A stretch of 22,108 nt of DNA from assembly GCA_900550315.1 (NCBI GenBank), contig URRK01000007.1, forward strand, positions 1 to 22,108, written 5' to 3'. Shown here one piece after another: positions 1 through 7,597 of this stretch. Positions within the stretch are counted from its first letter, which is position 1; each line of letters begins with the position of its first letter. A model generated the notes under the pieces. That model was not told the origin of the DNA. It worked only from the letters and a program-made list of their open reading frames with translations, and did not search any database. The position numbers were made by a program, and so were the translations under genes. This stretch comes from an uncultured Oscillospiraceae bacterium. GTDB lineage: Bacteria; Bacillota; Clostridia; Oscillospirales; Acutalibacteraceae.

Positions 1-46
1 CGCCCTGCGGCAAAGCCTGCTGCAGCTGGTTTAAAACGGTAGGCAC
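1..46 (-). CDS. Start of the next downstream gene (partial)
   Basis: Only the first 15 codons are in the window. A GGGAGGG Shine-Dalgarno sequence lies inside the end of aroQ, followed by 8 nt and a GTG at 46-44. The frame then stays open to the edge, reading V/M-PTVLNQLQQALPQG. A leucine/glutamine-rich opening like this fits the N-terminus of an Xaa-Pro peptidase. In Bacillus such a gene (yqhT) directly follows the aroQ homologue yqhS, so that identity is an inference from synteny. The sequence seen is too short to prove it. Confidence 0.4.
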   Translation of the reverse strand, partial: MPTVLNQLQQALPQG

Positions 47-49
47 GGG

Positions 50-502
50 CTATTCCCTCCCGCCGTTTTGGGCCTTTAGCTCGGTTACCAAAGCCCTTAC
101 GGCCAAGGCGTAGCTCTGCTCGCCAAAGCCGGCAATCACCCCGCGGCAAACCGGCGTTAAAACCGAGCGGTGGCGAAATTCCTCCCGCGCGTGAGGGTTG
201 GAGAGATGCACCTCTACAAACGGTTTATTTACCCCGGCAATGGCGTCACGCAGGGCGTAGCTGTAATGGGTGTAGGCGCCGGCATTAATCACGCAGCCGT
301 CGTAATTTGTTAATACCGAATGAATAGCGCTGCACAGCTCCCCTTCGCCGTTAGACTGAAAAAAGCTGCACTCAGCGCCCAAAGCCTTAGCCTCGACCGC
401 CAGGTCGCGATTAATTTCCTCCAAAGTGCGGGTGCCGTAAATTTGCGGCTCGCGCACCCCCAGTAAATTTAAATTCGGCCCGTTTATAATTAAAATTTTC
501 AT
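50..502 (-). CDS. aroQ: Type II 3-dehydroquinate dehydratase
   Basis: This enzyme converts 3-dehydroquinate to 3-dehydroshikimate, the third step of the shikimate pathway to aromatic amino acids, in the cytoplasm. The 150-residue length is normal for the small dodecameric type II family. Visible signatures are NGPNLNLLG at residues 8-15, the flexible lid with Arg17 and the catalytic Tyr22 (REPQIYG), the NAGAYTH block at 73-79, the VHLSN block with catalytic His99, and the HRS anion-binding segment near 111-113. Two common positions differ: the usual NPGAYTH reads NAGAYTH and REPEIYG reads REPQIYG. The ATG at 502 has AAGGAG just upstream. It lies 45 bp after the MreB-like gene and is probably co-transcribed with it. 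Identification is secure. Confidence 0.95.
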   Translation of the reverse strand: MKILIINGPNLNLLGVREPQIYGTRTLEEINRDLAVEAKALGAECSFFQSNGEGELCSAIHSVLTNYDGCVINAGAYTHYSYALRDAIAGVNKPFVEVHLSNPHAREEFRHRSVLTPVCRGVIAGFGEQSYALAVRALVTELKAQNGGRE

Positions 503-547
503 TTTAAACGCTCCTTGTATAATAAAGTAGTAGTTTTTAGTGCCCCT

Positions 548-1576
548 TTATTCATTTTCTATCTGCAGTTCCTGAATGGCGCGGAACTGATAATCTACAT
601 TTTGCAAATAATCGGGATTTTGCAGCGCCATGGCCGCCCCCTTTACCGCCGTATGCAGCGGGTCGGCCGCTTTATGAATTTTGGTTTCCAGCCGTTTTTC
701 CAGCAAAAGGTCAAACCCGCCAAGCAGCGAACCACCGCCGGTTAAGTAAATGCCGTCCGACAAAATGTCGGCCACCAGATCGGGCGGGGTTTTTTCAATA
801 ACCTTACGAATACCATCTACAATAGCGTTACATTTTTCTAAAATAGCCTCCTGCACCTCGGCCGAGGATATTTCAAACGAAACGGGCAGCCCGGTACGAA
901 TATCCCGCCCACGGGCCGTAATTAACACCGGCAGCCGGTGCGTTACCGCGGTACCAATGCGCATTTTAATTTGCTCGGCCATGTTTAGCCCAATTAAAAC
1001 ATTGTGCTGCCGCTTAACATATTTAACAATGCAATCGTCAAAATCGCCCGATGCTACCGGAATAGAGGAGCAGGCCGAAATGCCGCCCATAGAAAGGGTG
1101 GCAACATCGGTAGTGCCGGCGCCAATATCAATAATCATGCCGCCGCGGGGCTTGTTAAAATCTAACCCCAGGCCAATGGCAACGGCCAACGGCGCCTCAA
1201 TGGTAGATGCGTCCCGCCCGCCGGAGGCCTCTACCGCGTCGGCCACCGAATGGTGCTGCATGGCGGTAACGCCGCTGGGCATAACAACCATAACCCGCGG
1301 GCGCACAATGCGCTTGCCAAAGGCGGCAGTCATGTACTCCCGCAGCATGGCCTCGGCAGCGTCATAATCGGCAATTACGCTGCGCTGCACCGGAAAAACG
1401 CAGGTTAAGCTATCCGGCGTGCGGCCCAGGGTTTGGTAGGCCTTTTCGCCAAAATATACCGGCTCGCGCGTGTCGGCCGTAACGGTAACCACGCTTGGCT
1501 GCTCCAGCACTACGCGGGAGCCGGAGTAAAGCACGGTTTTTTTGGTGCCAATATCTATTGCTATGTTGGTTGCCAT
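548..1576 (-). CDS. MreB/Mbl-like bacterial actin
   Basis: This is an actin-fold ATPase of the MreB/Mbl/MreBH family, which forms membrane-bound filaments that guide the lateral cell-wall synthesis machinery. At 342 residues it has the usual length. The phosphate-2 motif IIDIGAGTTDVA is intact at 146-157, the adenosine-motif glycines LTGGGSLLGG are at 276-285, and the family block around GLNMAEQIKMRIG is at 194-206. The phosphate-1 loop is unusual: most MreB proteins read GTANT, this one reads GTKKT at 10-14. No mreC or mreD follows, so this is probably a stand-alone paralogue rather than the mreBCD copy. The ATG at 1576 follows AGGGGA with about 10 nt spacing, 25 bp after comF. Family is sure; the subtype (MreB, Mbl or other) is not. 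Confidence 0.9.
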   Translation of the reverse strand: MATNIAIDIGTKKTVLYSGSRVVLEQPSVVTVTADTREPVYFGEKAYQTLGRTPDSLTCVFPVQRSVIADYDAAEAMLREYMTAAFGKRIVRPRVMVVMPSGVTAMQHHSVADAVEASGGRDASTIEAPLAVAIGLGLDFNKPRGGMIIDIGAGTTDVATLSMGGISACSSIPVASGDFDDCIVKYVKRQHNVLIGLNMAEQIKMRIGTAVTHRLPVLITARGRDIRTGLPVSFEISSAEVQEAILEKCNAIVDGIRKVIEKTPPDLVADILSDGIYLTGGGSLLGGFDLLLEKRLETKIHKAADPLHTAVKGAAMALQNPDYLQNVDYQFRAIQELQIENE

Positions 1577-1601
1577 GTTACAACATCCCCTGAAAATAAT
1601 T

Positions 1602-2336
1602 CTAAGCGTTTTTGGTTTCTTTTTCGTAATTTGTTACCAGCGCGGTAGTACAGTAAACCGTACCCATCCCGTTTAAAAGCAGCTGCCGGGTGCACTCGTT
1701 CAGCGTAGCGCCGGTGGTTTTAATATCATCTACCAGCAGTACCGTTTTGCCGGTTAGGTTTTTAAAGCGTTTAACGCGGTATTTGCCAACAGTGTTTTCA
1801 AACCGCTCCTGCACCGTGGCCGAAAAATGCTGCTCTTTTGTTTTACGGTTTTGGCAAAGCAGCCTACGGTACGGCAGCCGCAGCTCGGCCGCTAACAAAC
1901 GGGCCAGCACCTCGGCTTGATTATAGCCCCGCTCGCGCAGCTTTGTTTTGCCCATTGGCACTGCGGTTACAAGGTCAAAATTCACCCTGCCAAAGCACTG
2001 CCGCACCCGGTTTGCCATTTGCAGCGCAAAATACGGGGCGGCGCCTAACGCCCCGCGGAATTTTAAGGCGTAAAGGGCAGTTTTGGCCTCATTTTTATTT
2101 AAAAACGGCGCCGCAACCCCCTTAAAGTAGTAAAAATACAGCGCACATTCGCAATTTGGTGCCGGCAGCCCGCATTTTGGGCAGCAGCGTTTGGGGTACG
2201 GTACTATTTTTGCTGCGCAATCTTTACAAAATCCGCGGGTGGTGCAAAGCCGCCCGCAAACGGCGCACCGCTCGGGAAACAGGGCCGAGCGCAATACAAA
2301 ACCGGTGCGCGCCAACCGGCCCGAGGGCTTAAACAT
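1602..2336 (-). CDS. comF: ComF family phosphoribosyltransferase-like protein
   Basis: This is a ComFC/GntX-type protein. Family members are needed for import of transforming DNA in competent bacteria, but their enzymatic role is poorly defined. The 244 residues start with a cysteine-rich zinc-ribbon region (C24-x2-C27, C37-x2-C40, CCPKC at 51-55). A phosphoribosyltransferase fold follows, with VPMGKTKLRERGYNQAE at 126-142 and the PRPP-binding loop VLLVDDIKTTGAT at 199-211. I chose the ATG at 2336, which overlaps the last codons of recD2 by 8 nt and so suggests translational coupling. A longer reading frame extends to 2441 but its extra residues do not resemble the family and lie entirely inside recD2. 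No other competence genes are in view. Confidence 0.9.
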   Translation of the reverse strand: MFKPSGRLARTGFVLRSALFPERCAVCGRLCTTRGFCKDCAAKIVPYPKRCCPKCGLPAPNCECALYFYYFKGVAAPFLNKNEAKTALYALKFRGALGAAPYFALQMANRVRQCFGRVNFDLVTAVPMGKTKLRERGYNQAEVLARLLAAELRLPYRRLLCQNRKTKEQHFSATVQERFENTVGKYRVKRFKNLTGKTVLLVDDIKTTGATLNECTRQLLLNGMGTVYCTTALVTNYEKETKNA

Positions 2337-4557
2337 TTTTTTCAAAGCTTTCGGCCAGCCGCTGGGTAAGGGAGGTATAGCGCAGCGTTTTACGGTTGTT
2401 CTGCACCATTTTTTGCAGCAGCTCCCGGCTGCCAACGGCAATTAACAGCCTTTTGGCACGGGTAACCGCCGTGTACAAAAGGTTGCGGTAAAGCAGCTTT
2501 TGCGGCGCGTCCAGCACCGGTAAAATAACGCACTCAAACTCGCTGCCCTGGCTTTTATGTATGGTCATGGCGTAGGCCAGATCCAACTCGCCCAAATTTT
2601 CGTTGTAATACGTAGCAAGCCGGTCGTCAAACCGCACCTGCACCACGCCGCTCGGGGGGTCAATTTTTTCTAAAATGCCAATATCGCCGTTAAAAACGCC
2701 CGAGCCGTTCTCCCCGCTGTCGGCCGTCCACAAAATATCGTAATTGTTTTTTATTTGCATAACCTTATCGCCCTCGCGCAGCTCAAACCCCTTAAAAACA
2801 ATTTTTTTCATGCCTTTTTTTAAAGGGTTTAGCCGCAGCTGCAGCAGGTTATTTAGGTTGCGGCTGCCCAGCTCCATCATGCGGGAGGGGCAAAGCACCT
2901 GAATATCGGTAATCGGGTTAAAGCCGTAGGCCTTGGGCAGGCGTTCGGCGCAAAGCTCGCACACCAGCTGGCCGGCGTTAAACGAATCGGCCTGCCGCAG
3001 CATAAAAAAGTCGGAGGTTTTGCAATCCAGCACCGGCGGCTCCCCGGCAATAATGCGGTGCGCATTAGAAATAATTAGGCTTTCCATAGCCTGACGAAAA
3101 ACCTTGCTTAGCCGAATAGCCGGCACGCAGCCCGCCTCTAAAACATCGGCCAGCACATTGCCGGCGCCAACGCTTGGCAGCTGGTCGGCGTCGCCAACCA
3201 TAATTAACCGGCAGCCCAAACGCAGCGCCCGCAGCACCGCCTCAAACAGCAGCACATCTACCATAGACATTTCGTCTATAATTAAAACATCGCAGCTTAA
3301 GGGGTTTTTCTCGTTTCGGGCAAATTTTTGCCGGTCGTTTTCGTCCCACTCAACCTCTAACAAACGGTGAATGGTTTTGGCCTCGCAGCCGGTCAGCTCG
3401 CTCATGCGCATGGCGGCCCGCCCGGTGGGGGCGGCCAGGGCAATTTCCAGCCCCTTGCCGGCTAAAATTTTAATCATGGCGTTTAGGGTGGTTGTTTTGC
3501 CGGTGCCCGGCCCGCCGGTTAGCACCATAATGCCGTTTTCCAGCGACATTTTAATAGCCAAGCGCTGGTTTTCCTCGTAACGAATGCCCTGCCGGGTTTC
3601 AATATAATCAATTTCCTGTTCGGCCATGAATTCCGAGGGCGGCGCGTATTTAAGCAGCACCGAAAGCCGCGCGGCAATAAATTCCTCGGCCATGTAGTAC
3701 TTAGGTAAAAACAAAAAAATCTCGCCGTTTTTTTGGCCGGTACGCAGCTGCAGCGCCTGCTGCATTTGCTCGCAAACCGCCTGCACCCGTTCAGGGCTGC
3801 AACCCAGCAGCTCGGCCGTTACGGCAAAAACTTTTTGCTGCGGCAGGCAGGTGTGCCCGTTCATTAAATTGTGGCGCAGCACATATTCTACCGCCGCGGC
3901 AATGCGGCAATCGCTTTCTTTGTCAATTCCAAAAGCGGCGGCGACCTCCTCGGCCTTTTCAAAGGAAAAACCAATTTCCTCGCAGCAAAGGGTGTACGGG
4001 TTGCGGCGAATGACCTCGGCGGCGTTTTCGCCCAGCGCCTTAAAAACCCGCACGGCAGCGTCCGGCGTAACCTTAAAGCGGGATAAAAACAGCATAATAT
4101 CTTTAATCCCAAACTGCTTTTGGTACTCCTCGCCAATATTCCGCGCCTTGGTTAAGGAGATGCCGCGAATTTTAGCCAGCTCCTCGGGGGTGTGCTCAAT
4201 AACCTCTAACGCGCGTTCGCCAAAGCGCTCTACAATGGCGCGGGCCGTTGCCGGCCCTACCCCGCGAACCGCCCCGGAGGAAAGGTAATTTAAAATGCCC
4301 GCCAGGGTAGACGGGGCAGATTTTTCAAAGCTTTCTACCTTAAATTGCGAACCGTAGGTGGGGTGTTTATCAAACCGGCCGGTAACGGTTAAGGTATCCC
4401 CAACCGATAAAAACGGCATCATTCCAACCACGGTAACGCTGCCGTCGGCCGTTTCAAGCACGGCTACGGTATAACCGTTAGAATCGTTTTTGTAAGTAAT
4501 GTGCTCTACGGTACCGTTCAGGGCCTGAACGGTGCCGGTCGGCTGTTCTGCGGTCAC
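2329..4557 (-). CDS. recD2: RecD2-type ATP-dependent DNA helicase
   Basis: This is an SF1B 5'-to-3' DNA helicase of the RecD2 (YrrC) group. These enzymes act without RecBC in DNA repair and replication-fork maintenance. The 742 residues hold an N-terminal OB-like domain (about 12-75), helix-hairpin-helix repeats (about 85-145, for example GVGPATARAI), a helical region, Walker A GGPGTGKTTT at 348-357, Walker B LIIDEMSMVD at 425-434, GDADQLPSVG at 455-464, and the UvrD-like C-terminal motifs HKSQGSEF at 668-675 and YTAVTRAK at 696-703. The start is a GTG at 4557 with GGGGG 7 nt upstream; there is no better ATG before the conserved N-terminus. It sits between a small membrane protein gene and comF, and its end overlaps comF. 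The long N-terminus separates it from RecBCD-type RecD. Confidence 0.95.
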   Translation of the reverse strand: MTAEQPTGTVQALNGTVEHITYKNDSNGYTVAVLETADGSVTVVGMMPFLSVGDTLTVTGRFDKHPTYGSQFKVESFEKSAPSTLAGILNYLSSGAVRGVGPATARAIVERFGERALEVIEHTPEELAKIRGISLTKARNIGEEYQKQFGIKDIMLFLSRFKVTPDAAVRVFKALGENAAEVIRRNPYTLCCEEIGFSFEKAEEVAAAFGIDKESDCRIAAAVEYVLRHNLMNGHTCLPQQKVFAVTAELLGCSPERVQAVCEQMQQALQLRTGQKNGEIFLFLPKYYMAEEFIAARLSVLLKYAPPSEFMAEQEIDYIETRQGIRYEENQRLAIKMSLENGIMVLTGGPGTGKTTTLNAMIKILAGKGLEIALAAPTGRAAMRMSELTGCEAKTIHRLLEVEWDENDRQKFARNEKNPLSCDVLIIDEMSMVDVLLFEAVLRALRLGCRLIMVGDADQLPSVGAGNVLADVLEAGCVPAIRLSKVFRQAMESLIISNAHRIIAGEPPVLDCKTSDFFMLRQADSFNAGQLVCELCAERLPKAYGFNPITDIQVLCPSRMMELGSRNLNNLLQLRLNPLKKGMKKIVFKGFELREGDKVMQIKNNYDILWTADSGENGSGVFNGDIGILEKIDPPSGVVQVRFDDRLATYYNENLGELDLAYAMTIHKSQGSEFECVILPVLDAPQKLLYRNLLYTAVTRAKRLLIAVGSRELLQKMVQNNRKTLRYTSLTQRLAESFEKNV

Positions 4558-4594
4558 ACCGTCACCCCCAAAAATTAAAATTCTGTTTTATTTG

Positions 4595-4951
4595 TTACTT
4601 TGTTATGTTTTGTTCTACGCCGTACTCGGCAAAAAGGCGGTCGGCCGCCACGGCGCCAAATACAATGCAGCTGCTGCAATCGGCCGCCTGCTGCACCTGC
4701 TGCCGTTCGGCGTTTGTCAGCCCGCAATCCAGCGCCAAAATGCCGCCTACACAACCGCCGCCCTCAAAATCTGCAAACTCCTGCGCGCTGCGGAGCTGCT
4801 GCAGGCAAATGCCGCTTTTTAAAAACACAACCAGCACCCGGGGCGGGTCCCCCTTTGGCCGCAGCAAGTAAAGCCAAAGCAAACGCAGCAGCTCGGTTAA
4901 ACCAAACACAAAAACAACAACCGCCAAACCAATTACGGTGGCTTCCCACAT
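4595..4951 (-). CDS. Small membrane-anchored protein of unknown function
   Basis: I do not recognise a named family. The 118-residue product starts with one hydrophobic helix (about residues 5-30, ending in the basic RPKG). A soluble domain of about 85 residues follows, with a predicted beta-alpha-beta look: VLVVFLKSG at 39-47, then GGILALDCGLTNAERQQVQQ at 69-88, and a final hydrophobic strand CIVFGAV. My impression is that similar TM-plus-'VLDxG..' proteins recur in Clostridia, but that is from memory. I chose the ATG at 4951 because GAGGTGAT precedes it by about 6 nt; an in-frame ATG at 4957 and a GTG at 4960 overlap that Shine-Dalgarno. A TATAAT lies just upstream at 4969-4974 but without a convincing -35 box. 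It ends 37 bp before recD2 and is probably co-transcribed with it. Confidence 0.7.
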   Translation of the reverse strand: MWEATVIGLAVVVFVFGLTELLRLLWLYLLRPKGDPPRVLVVFLKSGICLQQLRSAQEFADFEGGGCVGGILALDCGLTNAERQQVQQAADCSSCIVFGAVAADRLFAEYGVEQNITK

Positions 4952-4974
4952 GCTCATCACCTCAATGCATTATA

Positions 4975-5186
4975 TGAGGCGGTGCTGGGTTTTGCAGCTT
5001 GTCACACCAAGGCGGCCGGTTTTAACCGGCAGGTTTGGCTGCGTTGCTGCGGTTAGGCCGACCCAAGGGCGGCGCCTGCCCGGCCCGCAAAGGCTTTTGC
5101 CCAGCCGACCGAGATTTACTAAAACGCAAAGTTTTTACCAAAGCCGAAGTTTTTACCAAAGCCGGTCGAAGCTTTGTTTTGCCCAC
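4975..5186. other. Intergenic region downstream of cdaR
   Basis: Together with the terminator that follows, about 300 bp between the end of cdaR and the small membrane-protein gene hold no credible gene. Open frames on the plus strand here are low-complexity Arg/Pro/Lys-rich translations without a good RBS. Visible structure is a short palindrome GCCGGTT-TT-AACCGGC at 5015-5030 and two tandem 18-bp copies at 5129-5164. Promoter(s) for the recD2 cluster should be here, but I see only a TATAAT at 4969-4974 with no good -35. Confidence 0.6.
5129..5164. repeat. Two perfect tandem copies of an 18-bp unit
   Basis: The unit AAGTTTTTACCAAAGCCG occurs twice back to back with no mismatch at 5129-5146 and 5147-5164. 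Flanking sequence on both sides has partial echoes (cgcAAAGTTTTTACC, gAAGCTTTG). It is not a coding repeat. It may be a recent slippage duplication. Confidence 0.9.
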
Positions 5187-5211
5187 CCAAAAGGGCCGAT
5201 TTGCGGCCCTT
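5187..5211 (-). terminator. Probable terminator after cdaA-cdaR
   Basis: A perfect 8-bp stem AAGGGCCG / CGGCCCTT (5191-5198 and 5204-5211) with a 5-nt loop is followed on the minus strand by only about four T residues. It sits 69 bp after the cdaR stop, the right place for the end of that operon. The short T-tract makes it a weak or moderate intrinsic terminator. Confidence 0.55.
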
Positions 5212-5279
5212 AGGGCGTGCTTTCATAAAAACAGCGGCGGCTATCCAAAAAATGTGACTTTAACTAATGAAATGCGGCT

Positions 5280-6575
5280 TTATCTAATGGTAACCGTTGC
5301 GTTGTAGGTGCCAACCTGCCAAACAGCGTTGCTTTTACGGCATTTAATGCGGGCCGAAACAGTGTGCTCGCCGTTTGTTTTGCCCGAAATTTCAATTTCG
5401 GCGTAAAAATCGTTGCCGGTTAGCTTATTTAGCACCGAGCGCGGGCCGCAGATTTTAACATTGCGAATACTGCGGGAAAGCTTTGCCGTTTGGTTCGAGC
5501 CGGAGGCGGCGTAGTTAATATCCTTAACCGTTACGGTTTTGGTCTTGTAATCCTCCAGCCCCTGCACGGTTACGGTCACCGACTCAATATTATCTACGCT
5601 CTTTACGCCGTCCGGCAATACCGGGGTAGCGGTAAAGGAGGTAGAGGTATTGCTGATTTTATCAAAATCAATTTCGCTAAGCTTAATTTGGGTAATGGTA
5701 TCTATGGTTTCGGGCGGACCAATCACATCAATTTTCTGTTCACTTAAAGAATACTGCACCGCCGAGCTGGCAAATACGCCCGGGGCGTTTGTAAAGGCAG
5801 CCACCAACGGCACCGTTTTCATTTTAGAAATTGGAACCGAGATTTTAAGGTGCGGCGCACCGGCACCGTCGGCCGTGGCAATGGTGTAAACCGAAGTATC
5901 CAGCTCCTCGCCGGCGGCGTTGTAAACCTTTAGGGTCGCATCGAACGAGGCGGTAGCGTTCAGCACAGAGTTCACCTCGGCCGTTGCAACAACGCGATCA
6001 ATTTTTTCAATCTCCTTACGCGGGCCCTTAAAGCTAAGGGTTGCGTTGTTACTGTCGCTTACAACCGGGTTTTCGGCCACCAGCCCCTCTACGGCCGAGG
6101 CACCTACGGCTACCGGCGTTACGGTAAATTGCTTGGTGTCAATATAATCAAAGGTAACGGTAATGGCGGCGGGCGAGATCGAAGCAATTTCAAACTCGCC
6201 GTTTAAACTGCCAGCCTGCTTGTTGGCGCGCAGCTCTAACTCGTAAGTGCCGGCGTTTGTAACATTAGAGAGGGAGGCCGTAACCGCAATGTCCTTTTCC
6301 CCCAGCGCGCTAATAACATAGGCCGGGCCTTTTACCGTTACCGCCGCTTTTAAATTAGAAATATCGCCAATCACATCCAGCCCCAGCTCGCTGGCAACCG
6401 AATTTTCGGTTGGAACCGAAATGCTTAGCCCGGAAATTGAATTTTCGGCCGTAGGCGACTCGGTAGCAGTAATCACCATCCAAAAAATAACCGCCGCAAT
6501 AAGGGAGAATAAAATAGCAAACTTTTTGTTGTAAAACAGCTTGCCGGCGCTGCCGTTTTCTTTACTTTTTGCCAT
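5280..6575 (-). CDS. cdaR: CdaR, YbbR-domain regulator of diadenylate cyclase
   Basis: This is a membrane-anchored extracellular protein with YbbR repeats. In Bacillus and Listeria, CdaR binds the diadenylate cyclase CdaA and modulates c-di-AMP production. The 431 residues have one N-terminal membrane helix (about 19-38, after the basic NKK) followed by roughly four repeated beta-rich YbbR modules of about 85-100 residues each. Recurrent strand motifs include VKGPAYVISAL near 82, FKGPRKEIEKIDRV, VIGPPETIDTITQI and ICGPRSVLNKL. These 'xxGPxxxI' turns mark the module repeats. The ATG at 6575 lies inside the last codons of cdaA (14-nt overlap), so the two are translationally coupled. In many Firmicutes glmM follows; here the operon ends instead. 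Confidence 0.93.
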   Translation of the reverse strand: MAKSKENGSAGKLFYNKKFAILFSLIAAVIFWMVITATESPTAENSISGLSISVPTENSVASELGLDVIGDISNLKAAVTVKGPAYVISALGEKDIAVTASLSNVTNAGTYELELRANKQAGSLNGEFEIASISPAAITVTFDYIDTKQFTVTPVAVGASAVEGLVAENPVVSDSNNATLSFKGPRKEIEKIDRVVATAEVNSVLNATASFDATLKVYNAAGEELDTSVYTIATADGAGAPHLKISVPISKMKTVPLVAAFTNAPGVFASSAVQYSLSEQKIDVIGPPETIDTITQIKLSEIDFDKISNTSTSFTATPVLPDGVKSVDNIESVTVTVQGLEDYKTKTVTVKDINYAASGSNQTAKLSRSIRNVKICGPRSVLNKLTGNDFYAEIEISGKTNGEHTVSARIKCRKSNAVWQVGTYNATVTIR

Positions 6576-7476
6576 TCGGCTCGCCCCCTTTTTCGGCTTT
6601 TTGTCCGTGATGCTTTGTTTTTTTCAGCCTTGCGCGCCACTTGGCCAGCAGGCTCTCGTTTTTGTCACCCTGCTGGGTCAGCAAAGCGGTTAGCTCGGTG
6701 TGCAGAGTAATGGCGTCAAAATCGCGCTTTAGCTCCCCGTTGCAGGCAACCGAAACGGTGCCCGTTTCCTCCGAAACAACCACCACAACCGCGTCCGAAT
6801 TTTCGCTCATGCCAATGGCGGCGCGGTGGCGTGTGCCTAAAGCTTTGTTCAGCTCGTTGTTCGGGGTTAGGGGCAAAATGCAGCCTGCGGCGTAAACGCG
6901 TCCGTCCCGCAAAACCATGCCGCCGTCGTGCAGCGGCGATTTGGGGTAAAAAATGTTGCAAATTAGCTGGGAGGTTGTTTTGGCGTCTACCACTGTGCCG
7001 GTGGCAATAATCTCCCCCAGCTGGGTCTTTCGCTCAAACACCATTAGCGCACCGCATTTTTGCTCCTGCATTTGCATGGCCGCCGTGCAGGCCGATTGGA
7101 TCATTCGCTCGGTTTCATCGCTCCCCGAGGCGGCGCGACCCGTAAAGCCCAGCTGGCTGTTGCCAACCCGCTCCAGCACGCGGCGCAGCTCCGGCTGAAA
7201 AATTACCGCGGCAATAATTAAAATAGAATCCATTACCTTGGTAATTAGCCAGTTTACGCTAACCATGCCCAAAAGCCGCGCGGCAACCGCCAAGACCAAA
7301 AGCAGCACCAGGCCCCTTACCAGCTGGCCGCCCCGGCTTTCCCTAAAAAATACAATGCATTTGTAAATAAGGTAAGTAATTACTAAAATATCTAACACAT
7401 CTATAAACCGAATGTTAGAAATAATGTACCACAGCAGCGAAAAAAAGGAGGCAATAGAATTTAAAACTGCTTGCAT
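6562..7476 (-). CDS. cdaA: CdaA diadenylate cyclase
   Basis: This enzyme makes the second messenger c-di-AMP from two ATP at the membrane; c-di-AMP controls potassium and osmolyte uptake and cell-wall homeostasis. The 304 residues contain three N-terminal membrane helices (about 9-22, 26-44, 52-70), a linker helix, and the DAC domain (about 95-265). The ATP-binding signatures are SPLHDGGM at 180-187 and GTRHRAAIG at 214-222. The usual Asp-Gly-Ala motif reads Asp-Gly-Gly, while RHR is intact. A charged Lys-rich C-terminal tail (272-304) follows the domain. The start is the ATG at 7476 with GGGGAG 7 nt upstream; a longer frame to 7530 has no family similarity. It overlaps cdaR by 14 nt and has a good promoter upstream. 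Confidence 0.95.
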   Translation of the reverse strand: MQAVLNSIASFFSLLWYIISNIRFIDVLDILVITYLIYKCIVFFRESRGGQLVRGLVLLLVLAVAARLLGMVSVNWLITKVMDSILIIAAVIFQPELRRVLERVGNSQLGFTGRAASGSDETERMIQSACTAAMQMQEQKCGALMVFERKTQLGEIIATGTVVDAKTTSQLICNIFYPKSPLHDGGMVLRDGRVYAAGCILPLTPNNELNKALGTRHRAAIGMSENSDAVVVVVSEETGTVSVACNGELKRDFDAITLHTELTALLTQQGDKNESLLAKWRARLKKTKHHGQKAEKGGEPNGKK

Positions 7477-7551
7477 ATTTTTCTCCCCTATTCTAAAAGG
7501 CCGGCAGGCGTGCAGCCGCAAGCGGCCCAAAGTTTAAAATATATCATTATA

Positions 7552-7580
7552 ATTTTACCATTAACCCGCGGCATATTCAA
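7552..7580 (-). promoter_or_regulatory. Sigma-A promoter for cdaA-cdaR
   Basis: Read on the minus strand: TTGAAT (7580-7575), a 17-bp spacer and TAAAAT (7557-7552). A second -10-like TATAAT lies 6 bp further on. The predicted transcript would have a leader of about 70 nt containing a small GCCGC-TT-GCGGC hairpin before the cdaA RBS. Confidence 0.65.
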
Positions 7581-7597
7581 TAGTAAAAACGCCGATT

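Noticed and set aside
4938..5307. Overlapping plus-strand open frames of about 90 residues after cdaR
   Set aside because: Arg/Pro/Gln-rich translations in the gap, no Shine-Dalgarno of quality, opposite to all neighbours, and one runs through a terminator hairpin and tandem repeat.
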